Shown here in pieces: positions 57,400 to 64,000 of a stretch of DNA of 64,000 nucleotides. Each line of letters starts with the position of its first letter. Within the stretch, counting starts at the first letter, position 1. The notes beneath the pieces are model-generated. The model was not told the origin of the DNA and made no database searches. It saw nothing but the letters and a program-made list of their open reading frames with translations. The stretch comes from Flammeovirgaceae bacterium (GTDB taxonomy: Bacteria > Bacteroidota > Bacteroidia > Cytophagales > Cyclobacteriaceae): positions 1 to 64,000 of the forward strand of contig JAJTGY010000015.1 in NCBI GenBank assembly GCA_021298015.1, given 5' to 3'. A program made the position numbers and the translations under genes.

Positions 57400-58869
57400 T
57401 CAATCGTGTAAACCGAATGACTCCAATACCTGACGACTGGCCGCTTTGCTCTCGGTAAGGACCAGCAGGTGGTCAAATGCACGCAGATCCGTTTCACCCG
57501 AGGGTGTCATGTAAGCATCTCCGCGGTGGATGAGCACAATGAGTGCAGACGGTGGTAATTGGATTTGAACAATTTGCTTTCCGATGAGTGGGGAGTCTTC
57601 GGGGATATCCAGTTCAACTAACTCTGATTTACTGTTATCGCCCAACTCGACATCCAACGGAAATCTTCTTTTGAGCTTGGTGGGTACGGAGACGTGAAGC
57701 CAACGGGCCATAAGGGGTAGCGTAGCGCCTTGCACCACCACGGAGGATACGGAGATGAAAAACACGAGATTAAAAATCGTTTCGGCATAGGCAACCCCGG
57801 CCAATAGCGGGTAGGTGGCAAATACAATGGGCGCGGCTCCCCGCAAGCCCACCCAGGAAATGAATAGCTTTTTCCGGTAGTTTAGATCGCGGGTACGCAA
57901 AAGCGAAATAAACACAGCAACCGGCCGGGCTACCAGAATCAGGAAAAAGGAAATCAGTACGCCTTCATCCGCCAGGGGCACCATACGTGACGGAAACACG
58001 AGCAGCCCCAGCGTAAGAAACATGACAATTTGCATCAACCACGCCTGCCCGTCAAAAAACTTGATAAGTGATTTTTTGTGAATGAAGTTGCTATTGCCCA
58101 GGATAATCGCTGACGTGTAGATGGCCAAAAACCCGTTTCCGCCAATGAAATCAGTTGACGAAAAAGTGAAGAACATGAGCGCGTAGATAAGCACCGGATA
58201 TAGTCCCTCCACATCTAACTTGATCCGGTTTAATGTGACCACCATTAACTTCCCCATGCCAAAGCCACAAGCCGCCCCCAATATCATTCCCTTCATAAAG
58301 CTTGGCACCAAAATCCATACAGACGTATCGGGCTCATTCACCAGTTGAATAAAGCTAATGGTCAGGAAGTAGGCCATCGGGTCGTTACTGCCGCTCTCAA
58401 ATTCCAATAGCGGCCTAAGGTTGCCCTTGAGCCCGATATTCCGCGTGCGCAAAACAGAAAAAACGGCAGCCGCGTCTGTGGAAGATACAATTGCCCCCAA
58501 CAGCATGCCTTCAGCCAATGAAACCCCGAGCAAAAAATGAGTAAACAAGCCGACCAAAAGTGCTGTCAGCAAAACGCCCAGCGTGGCAAGTGAGATACCA
58601 TCTTTAAGGACCGGCCGAATGCTGTCCAGCTTAGTGGTCATTCCGCCCGAAAACAAAATGAAGGTAAGGGCCACAATACCCAAAAACTGGGAGATCTTTG
58701 GATCGTCAAAGTGAATGCCCCCGATACCTTCAGAGCCGGCTAACATACCGATAGCCAAAAACAGCAACAGGGCCGGAACACCAAACTTGAACGATGTTTT
58801 GCTCGCCACAATGCTGATGAACAGCAGAATGGAACCGAGCAAAAGGAAGTTTTCTATTGTAAGTGTCAT
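57400..58869 (-). CDS. Potassium/proton antiporter (CPA1/NhaP2-type) with TrkA-C domain
   Basis: 489 residues. About 12 membrane helices: LLLFLAIGMLAGSEGIGGIH, LTFILFSGGMTTKLDSIRPV, AIVSSTDAAAVFSVLRTRNI with the STDAA motif, LEFESGSNDPMAYFLTISFI including the Asn-Asp pair that is the cation site of K+/H+ antiporters, and SWVGLRGAAPIVFATYPLL. A soluble TrkA_C domain at residues about 395-485 (LIGKQIVQIQLPPSALIVLI) may bind nucleotide or cation. Called cell volume regulation protein A-like in related genomes; it exports K+ at alkaline pH. It converges with the LETM1-related gene. Confidence 0.9.
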   Translation of the reverse strand: MTLTIENFLLLGSILLFISIVASKTSFKFGVPALLLFLAIGMLAGSEGIGGIHFDDPKISQFLGIVALTFILFSGGMTTKLDSIRPVLKDGISLATLGVLLTALLVGLFTHFLLGVSLAEGMLLGAIVSSTDAAAVFSVLRTRNIGLKGNLRPLLEFESGSNDPMAYFLTISFIQLVNEPDTSVWILVPSFMKGMILGAACGFGMGKLMVVTLNRIKLDVEGLYPVLIYALMFFTFSSTDFIGGNGFLAIYTSAIILGNSNFIHKKSLIKFFDGQAWLMQIVMFLTLGLLVFPSRMVPLADEGVLISFFLILVARPVAVFISLLRTRDLNYRKKLFISWVGLRGAAPIVFATYPLLAGVAYAETIFNLVFFISVSSVVVQGATLPLMARWLHVSVPTKLKRRFPLDVELGDNSKSELVELDIPEDSPLIGKQIVQIQLPPSALIVLIHRGDAYMTPSGETDLRAFDHLLVLTESKAASRQVLESFGLHD

Positions 58870-58958
58870 GAGCCTGTAGTCATTTCAAAATTATCCAAAA
58901 GATAGGCAACAGGCTGCGTGTTTGGCAGCTTGTTTAAAACGGCAACAGAACATTCAAC

Positions 58959-59942
58959 TTATTTCAGTTCTTCCGACTCCTTCACCTTTTTGGGCACCAG
59001 AATGGAGAATACAATCGCGAGCGTGAGCGTCAGGATGATTACGATAAAGGAATAGGTGGGCGGAATTTCGACATGAACAATTTCGAGGAGCATTTTTGCG
59101 CCAATAAAAAACAGAATAATCGAAAGACCTTTTTGCAGAAGATAGAACTTGTCAATTACACCGGACAGCAGAAAGAACATGGCCCGCAACCCTAATACAG
59201 CGAATATATTGGACGTATAAATCAGAAATTCGTTTTGTGTGATGGCGAAGGCGGCCGGTATGGAGTCCACCGCGAAGATCAAATCAGTCGTCTCAATCAG
59301 GACAATGACCAGAAACAACGGGGTAAACATTAATCTGGGTTTGGTGATCACAAACCGGCCCCCGTGGTCATCCGGGGAGATGGGCAGATATTTGCGGCAC
59401 AACCGCATGATCGGATTCTTCTCCGGATCAATTTTTTCATCACTGTCCTCAAAATAGATTTTGATACCCGAATAAATCAGGAATACCCCGAACACGTATA
59501 AAATCCAATGGAACTTGGCGATGAGCAGCGCACCAACGAAAATGAAAATACCCCGGAAAACCACCGCGCCCAGGATTCCCCAGAACAAGATGTTGTGGTA
59601 GTATTCTTCCTTAACCGCAAAATATTTCAAGATCAACAGGATAACGAAGATGTTGTCTACGGAGAGGGCATACTCGGTGAGGTAAGCACTGAAATACTCT
59701 ACCGCAGCATCCAAACCTCCTTTTCCCGCGTCATCGTACAAATAGATAAAAAAGCCAAACAGCGTGCTGATGAATACCCAAAAAATGGACTGATAAAGAG
59801 CCGATTTGGTGGTGATCTTATGGGCCTTTTTGTTGAACACGCCCAGGTCCAACAACAGGAAAATGATGATGATTACCGCAAAAACCCCAAACAAAATGGT
59901 TTCCGCCTGACTGTGACTGCTGAACAACGAGAAGAGAAGCAT
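58959..59942 (-). CDS. TerC/Alx-family membrane protein
   Basis: 327 residues, nine membrane helices. The conserved Asp-rich sites are in FLLLDLGVFNKKAHKITTKS, TEYALSVDNIFVILLILKYF, and FLVIVLIETTDLIFAVDSIP with the TDLIFAVDS motif. TerC/Alx proteins export Mn2+ or other metals, often coupled to exported enzyme loading. The central loop (EDSDEKIDPEKNPIMRLCRK) is cytoplasmic. In other bacteria the gene is controlled by an Mn riboswitch (yybP-ykoY); I see no such structure in the 150 bases upstream (59943-60092), which hold no gene. Confidence 0.9.
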   Translation of the reverse strand: MLLFSLFSSHSQAETILFGVFAVIIIIFLLLDLGVFNKKAHKITTKSALYQSIFWVFISTLFGFFIYLYDDAGKGGLDAAVEYFSAYLTEYALSVDNIFVILLILKYFAVKEEYYHNILFWGILGAVVFRGIFIFVGALLIAKFHWILYVFGVFLIYSGIKIYFEDSDEKIDPEKNPIMRLCRKYLPISPDDHGGRFVITKPRLMFTPLFLVIVLIETTDLIFAVDSIPAAFAITQNEFLIYTSNIFAVLGLRAMFFLLSGVIDKFYLLQKGLSIILFFIGAKMLLEIVHVEIPPTYSFIVIILTLTLAIVFSILVPKKVKESEELK

Positions 59943-60092
59943 CCCTGACGATTCTGTTTGGTGGGGGTTGATCAGTGCATTCTAGCGCTTAAAACAACAT
60001 TTGAAGCAGTAAATAAGCGCCAAAACTACAAATTATCCGTTTATGTAAAGTGTACCGGGTTTAAATACAGGTGGTAATGGAAAGGAAACCTG

Positions 60093-60512
60093 TTAAACAC
60101 CACATTTCCTGCAAATTCCCTGAATTAGGAGGTTCAACTCGTGGACTTTGTAACCCTGGGGCAGCTTAACCGGTGGTATGTGGACATGGTCAAGACAGGT
60201 GGTTTGCCCACATTTTATGCACTTAAAATGAACATGTTCGTGGTGATGCCCTTGATTGGTGCATTCCTGTTGGCAAAGGGCATATTTCAAGGTGCCCGTG
60301 TCGTCCAACACCTTATGGATAACGCCCCGATCCAGAAAGGTTTTCAATGTGCGATACACCGTAACCCGGTCGTACAACTCAGCGAACTCCTGCTCAATGT
60401 CGGAGTATGAAAGTGCGTAGCCTTTTCGCTGAAACAAGTCCAAGATAGCCTGCCGGCTGGAGGTTGTGCGAAGGTTGTGTGATTTTAACGGGGCCGTGAG
60501 TTCGTCCTTCAT
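60093..60512 (-). CDS. Fur-family transcriptional regulator
   Basis: 139 residues. The winged helix is LRTTSSRQAILDLFQRKGYA, DIEQEFAELYDRVTVYRTLK, FLDRGVIHKVLDDTGTLKYA. The metal region has HHHEHVHFKCIKCGQTTCLD (a histidine cluster and first CxxC) and ends with ICRKCGV (second CxxC), so the structural zinc site is intact. Fur, Zur and PerR subtypes cannot be separated by eye; the exact HHHEH cluster and C-terminal CxxC are also seen in Zur. It starts inside the last codon of the ABC gene (ATGA), hence is co-produced with it. Confidence 0.87.
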   Translation of the reverse strand: MKDELTAPLKSHNLRTTSSRQAILDLFQRKGYALSYSDIEQEFAELYDRVTVYRTLKTFLDRGVIHKVLDDTGTLKYALCQQECTNQGHHHEHVHFKCIKCGQTTCLDHVHIPPVKLPQGYKVHELNLLIQGICRKCGV

Positions 60513-62317
60513 ACAGGGGCAACGGATGAATTCTCTACCTGAAGCTTGAGCAAGTTACGATAAATCCCGTCATCGCGCAGCAGCAACTCCTCATGTTTGC
60601 CTGACTCGGCCACGCGACCATCTTTAATCACCAGAATGCGATCTGCGGTGCGGATGGTGCTGAGGCGATGGGCAATCACAAATGTTGTTCGGTTCAGCAT
60701 CAACTTCTCCAATGCATCCTGCACCAGCCGTTCGGACTGGGCATCAAGCGAACTCGTGGCCTCATCCAGCACCAGAATTGATGGATCTTTTAGAATAGCG
60801 CGCGCAATGGCAATCCGCTGGCGCTGCCCTCCGGAAAGCTTCACTCCACGGTCGCCCACAAGGGTGTTGAGTTTCTCCGGAAAGCCCTCAATAAACTCGA
60901 GAGCATTGGCCTGGCGGGCGGCCTGCCCGATTTCCTCCTCGGTAGCGTCCGGTTTCCCGTATGCAATGTTTTCGCGAATGGTGCCGCCAAACAAAATCAC
61001 TTCCTGAGGCACTAATCCAATGTTCTGGCGGTAAGACGTCAGGTTGTATTGTCGGATGTCCTCCCCATCGGCCCGAATGACCCCGTGACTCACCGGGTAC
61101 TTGCGCAGCAACAACGAAATGATGGTCGACTTCCCGGCTCCGCTTGGACCAACCAGGGCAATCCGCTCTCCAGGCCGAACCTGAAAATCAATCTCGCGCA
61201 GCACCGTAACGTCTTGTCGGGTGGGGTATTCAAATGAAACGTTTTCAAACGATAGCTGTCCCTTCAGTTTCAAATGCTGCGGGTTGGGCTCGCGCTCATC
61301 AGGCGTATGTATAATTTCGATCAACCGTTCGGATGCCCCAATCGATTTCTGCACCTGACTGTAGATGTCACCCAAACCCGCGATTGATCCCCCGATGAAG
61401 GATGTATAGATCACGAATGAAAAAAGGTCACCCACGGTCAGTTCACCCGCCTGTACCAAATTGGCACCGTACCAGCTAATCGCAACAATGCCCCCAAAAA
61501 ATGCAACGATGGAGAACGAGACGAATAAACCGCGATACTTACCTACCGTTACGGCTGTGTCAACGACTTCACGCAACGACTTCCGGTACCGACCGATTTC
61601 CAGCCATTCGTTAGTAAACGACTTCACCACGCTAATGGACTGGAGTGCCTCCTCCACCACAATGTTGGCGTTAGCCAACTGATCTTGTATTTTTTTTGAC
61701 TGTTTGCGAATGAACTTACCGAACGCCAGGGCTGCCAGAACCAACACGGGGAAGGTGATGAGCATAAACAAGGTAAGTTTGGGCGTTAAGACAAAGATGA
61801 TGGTGACGCCAAATACCAACACCAGGATTTGGCGCAGTAATTCAGCCAATGTGAATGTCAGCGTGTCTTGCAAGGTGGATACATCGGAGGTGATGCGGCT
61901 CATCAGTTCTCCTACTCTGCGCGAATCGTAGAAAGACATCGGCAGCCAGATCATTTTGTCAAACACGGCATGCCGCAAGTCGGCCAAGGCGTTTTCGCTC
62001 ACCTTGGTGAAGGTGAACATGCGGGTAAAGGAAAACACGCTTTGCACGGCCAATATACCCATGAGGATAAAAGCGATCTGGCTGATGGAGTCAATAAACA
62101 TCCAAGTTTTACCTTGGGCGACATCCAGCAGTTTACCGGCAAAGAATGGAAAAGCGAGTACCGTCACGCTGGACAGCGCCAGCGACAACAGGCCCAGGGC
62201 AAAAACCCAACGATAGGGCAGCACAAACCGAAAAATACCCAGAAACTTACGCAGCCCCTCGCGGGTCAACTTCGCTTTAGGTTGACCGTCATCTTCCGAA
62301 AATCGCCTTTTTGCCAT
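60509..62317 (-). CDS. ABC exporter half-transporter (MsbA-like)
   Basis: 602 residues. Membrane domain about 35-340 (RWVFALGLLSLALSSVTVLA, LRHAVFDKMIWLPMSFYDSR, VGELMSRITSDVSTLQDTLT), then an ATPase domain with Walker A GPSGAGKST, Q-loop GLVPQEVILFGGTI, LSGGQRQRIAIARAI and Walker B LVLDEATSSLD with catalytic Glu. Both ATP-site halves are canonical, so unlike the pair at 5791/8371 it should work as a homodimer. Substrate probably lipid or drug. The Fur-family gene begins inside its stop codon, so the exporter and regulator are coupled. Confidence 0.9.
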   Translation of the reverse strand: MAKRRFSEDDGQPKAKLTREGLRKFLGIFRFVLPYRWVFALGLLSLALSSVTVLAFPFFAGKLLDVAQGKTWMFIDSISQIAFILMGILAVQSVFSFTRMFTFTKVSENALADLRHAVFDKMIWLPMSFYDSRRVGELMSRITSDVSTLQDTLTFTLAELLRQILVLVFGVTIIFVLTPKLTLFMLITFPVLVLAALAFGKFIRKQSKKIQDQLANANIVVEEALQSISVVKSFTNEWLEIGRYRKSLREVVDTAVTVGKYRGLFVSFSIVAFFGGIVAISWYGANLVQAGELTVGDLFSFVIYTSFIGGSIAGLGDIYSQVQKSIGASERLIEIIHTPDEREPNPQHLKLKGQLSFENVSFEYPTRQDVTVLREIDFQVRPGERIALVGPSGAGKSTIISLLLRKYPVSHGVIRADGEDIRQYNLTSYRQNIGLVPQEVILFGGTIRENIAYGKPDATEEEIGQAARQANALEFIEGFPEKLNTLVGDRGVKLSGGQRQRIAIARAILKDPSILVLDEATSSLDAQSERLVQDALEKLMLNRTTFVIAHRLSTIRTADRILVIKDGRVAESGKHEELLLRDDGIYRNLLKLQVENSSVAPV

Positions 62318-62358
62318 CTTAAATTTACTCGTTGTCGTAGACGAAGCCTTCGCTCCTT

Positions 62359-62916
62359 TTATTGCATCCGAACCTGGATATCAAACAAGGTGGTGTCACC
62401 CCAAAAAACCTTTTGGCCGCCTTGTTGGCCAAAGCCTGACAGGCGTGCCGCTCCGGGCGACTCAAACTGCAGACGAAACTGACGCTCGGCCGAAAAGAAA
62501 AAACTCTTTTCGCGGTGAATGGCTTCAATCTTTTGAATGCGCTGAGGTCGGTCTAAAAAATACAGGCGCAAAATGCCAACCGGGGCGTGGCGGCCGTGGT
62601 ACTCACGCACCGTCAGGTTGCTGCGGGGGTCATCATACTCCCTCATCACATACTGATCGCGATAAGCGGAGCGGTTCACCGCCTGCAATTTTTTAAAAAC
62701 AGCCAGCTCCTTCTGCCAGTCCCCGGCAGTCAGGGTCAACACGACCGAATCCACCACTTGATTGACACGGGTAATCTTGGTTATGTAGCGTGGCTGCGTG
62801 CCTTGTGCCGCGAGCAGACTATCGAAGTTGTACAGCGGGCGTTGCCCACGCTTGTCGGCCACCGGCTGCTGACAACTGCTTGTCAGAGCCGCCAGCGCTA
62901 TCCAAAACCACTTCAT
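62359..62916 (-). CDS. Hypothetical lipoprotein
   Basis: 185 residues with leader MKWFWIALAALTSSCQQP (lipobox TSSC). The mature part has strands such as YITKITRVNQVVDSVVLTLT, VREYHGRHAPVGILRLYFLD, KSFFFSAERQFRLQFESPGA and ends GDTTLFDIQVRM. The family is unknown to me. It overlaps the gpmI stop codon by four bases (ATGA) and precedes the ABC exporter by 41 bases, so it belongs to one transcription unit running gpmI, lipoprotein, ABC, fur. Confidence 0.75.
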   Translation of the reverse strand: MKWFWIALAALTSSCQQPVADKRGQRPLYNFDSLLAAQGTQPRYITKITRVNQVVDSVVLTLTAGDWQKELAVFKKLQAVNRSAYRDQYVMREYDDPRSNLTVREYHGRHAPVGILRLYFLDRPQRIQKIEAIHREKSFFFSAERQFRLQFESPGAARLSGFGQQGGQKVFWGDTTLFDIQVRMQ

Positions 62917-64000
62917 GCGCGTGTCAACTGTTCGCCCGTCATTTCTTTTGGTACTGCAATGCCCATCAGGCCCAGGATGGTCGGGGCCAAATCACCCAGT
63001 TTACCATTTTTCCATGGCCCCTGGTATTGATCATCGACCAGTATGCACGGGACAAGATTAGTTGTGTGTGCCGTATTGGGTGTGCCGTCTTCGTTGATCA
63101 TAATGTCGGCATTGCCATGATCGGCAATGATGATCACCGAGTAGCCATTTTGGCGAGCGGCCTCGGTTACGGCTTCATTGCACTGATCAACAGTTTCGCA
63201 GGCTTTCACCGCTGCCGAAAACACACCGGTATGACCCACCATATCAGGATTGGCGAAGTTCAGGCAGATGAAATCCGCTTCCTTTTTTTCCAATTCTGGA
63301 ATAATCTTATCACGGATGTCACGTGCACTCATTTCGGGCTGTAAATCGTAGGTGGCCACTTTGGGCGAAGGGCATAAGATGCGCTGTTCGCCTTCAAAAG
63401 GAGTCTCGCGGCCACCCGAAAAGAAAAACGTTACGTGCGGATATTTCTCCGTCTCGGCAATACGAATTTGCTTTTTGCCGGCTTTGGCCAATACTTCACC
63501 CAACGTATTCTCCAGATTGTCTTTATCAAAAATCACCTCCACATTCTTGAACGTTTCATCATAGTTGGTGAGCGTAACATAATGCAGCGGTAATTTTTTC
63601 ATGCCCTGATCGGGGAAATCCTGCTGAGTCAGTACCTGTGTGATCTCGCGGCCACGGTCGGTGCGGAAATTAAAGCAGATGACCACATCGTGAGGTTGAA
63701 TGGTGGCCAATGGCTGTCCATCTTCACCGGTAACCAAAATGGGTTTGATAAATTCATCGGTAACGCCATCTTCGTAAGACTTTTCAACAGCCGCCAATAT
63801 ATCCCTAACCGGTGTGCCGGTGCCGTTTACCAGTAAATCATAGGCCAGTTTCACGCGCTCCCATCGCTTGTCGCGGTCCATGGCATAGTAGCGGCCAACC
63901 ACGCTGGCAATTTTTCCGCCCGTTTGATCAAGGTGACTTTTCAAGTCTGCGAGATACGCGCGCCCGCCTTTCGGATCGGTATCGCGGCCGTCTGTAAAGG
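62913..64000 (-). CDS. gpmI: 2,3-bisphosphoglycerate-independent phosphoglycerate mutase GpmI (3' part)
   Basis: The frame is open to the window end, beginning FTDGRDTDPKGGRAYLADL, so the N-terminal 130-150 residues are outside. Visible family features are SVVGRYYAMDRDKRWERVKL, VVICFNFRTDRGREITQVLT, RIAETEKYPHVTFFFSGGRE, ILCPSPKVATYDLQPEMSA, FICLNFANPDMVGHTGVFSA, IIIADHGNADIM with the metal ligands, and AHTTNLVPCILVDD. It is a cofactor-independent, Mn2+-using glycolytic enzyme of the alkaline phosphatase fold. Confidence 0.93.
   Translation of the reverse strand, partial: FTDGRDTDPKGGRAYLADLKSHLDQTGGKIASVVGRYYAMDRDKRWERVKLAYDLLVNGTGTPVRDILAAVEKSYEDGVTDEFIKPILVTGEDGQPLATIQPHDVVICFNFRTDRGREITQVLTQQDFPDQGMKKLPLHYVTLTNYDETFKNVEVIFDKDNLENTLGEVLAKAGKKQIRIAETEKYPHVTFFFSGGRETPFEGEQRILCPSPKVATYDLQPEMSARDIRDKIIPELEKKEADFICLNFANPDMVGHTGVFSAAVKACETVDQCNEAVTEAARQNGYSVIIIADHGNADIMINEDGTPNTAHTTNLVPCILVDDQYQGPWKNGKLGDLAPTILGLMGIAVPKEMTGEQLTRA

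Noticed and set aside
59943-60092. Mn-responsive riboswitch upstream of terC
   Set aside because: The 150-base region shows no paired structure or conserved sequence like yybP-ykoY.
60120-60140. tRNA-like GGTTCAACTC stretch
   Set aside because: It lies inside the Fur-family coding sequence and has no cloverleaf partners.

Overview
This 64-kb window looks like a chromosomal segment of a Bacteroidota bacterium, probably in or near the Cytophagales. The signs are: repeated promoter -7 boxes of the TAnnTTTG type a few bases upstream of start codons; a SusC-like TonB-dependent receptor with an N-terminal carboxypeptidase-regulatory-like domain; lipoproteins with Bacteroidota-style lipoboxes; and family members typical of the phylum (DUF4293, a LETM1-related protein, LeuDH, a Delta-9 desaturase, a TIGR01777 epimerase). 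The species cannot be fixed from sequence alone. Coding density is high and most genes are housekeeping or envelope functions. No rRNA, tRNA or CRISPR array was recognised.

Layout. 1-1520: a scar of three truncated pieces (IS21 istA, a MacB/FtsX-type permease with a nonsense codon, and an IS5-like transposase with an amber codon). 1.7-5.6 kb: ECF sigma factor, fatty-acid desaturase, DEAD-box helicase, leucine-type dehydrogenase. 5.8-10.9 kb: two ABC half-transporters whose degenerate ATP-site residues are complementary, an outer-membrane protein between them, and truA. 10.9-11.4 kb: a four-helix-bundle (S23/IVP) gene bracketed by 21-bp inverted repeats, wedged exactly between the truA start and the end of a thiolase gene. 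12.6-22.3 kb: small membrane protein, tpx, amidohydrolase, sugar-isomerase-like protein, PNP, the arsenosugar pair (ArsS plus its AhpD-like partner), LOG protein, epimerase and lipoproteins. 22.4-26.8 kb: a TonB-dependent receptor with a surface lipoprotein and an upstream perfect 16-bp palindrome. 26.9-33 kb: MoxR ATPase, a decayed VWA pseudogene, SemiSWEET, an exonuclease/GIY-YIG fusion, and a BASS transporter / acyltransferase / zinc-ribbon operon.

33-38.1 kb is the clearest accessory region: a type IIG restriction-modification enzyme translationally coupled to a small protein ending in a sliding-clamp-type peptide (QLGLF), followed by a terminator, a fragment of a duplicated gene, a MITE-like repeat, an AT-rich imported epimerase gene and two direct repeats. 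38.1-43.2 kb carries a PAS-PAS-HisKA protein lacking an ATPase domain, an anchored coiled-coil/HhH protein, and a sulfur operon (SQR-type flavoprotein, TusE/DsrC-like carrier, DsrE-like protein). 43.3-64 kb holds TonB, a GH20 hexosaminidase, an AI-2E family exporter, an FKBP, a pseudouridine synthase, a prenyl synthase, feoAB, purK-purE, a LETM1-related protein, a K+/H+ antiporter, TerC, an ABC exporter overlapping a Fur-family gene, and the 3' part of gpmI, which runs off the end.

The most unusual items are the inverted-repeat-bounded four-helix-bundle cassette, the restriction enzyme with its coupled putative clamp-binding partner and mosaic recognition domain, the divided heterodimeric ABC exporter, and the chimeric transposon scar at the left edge. 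Start codons were moved inward from the longest open frame wherever family length, a nearby promoter box or a neighbouring gene made that more likely. Domain calls come from motif recognition by eye, not from database searches.
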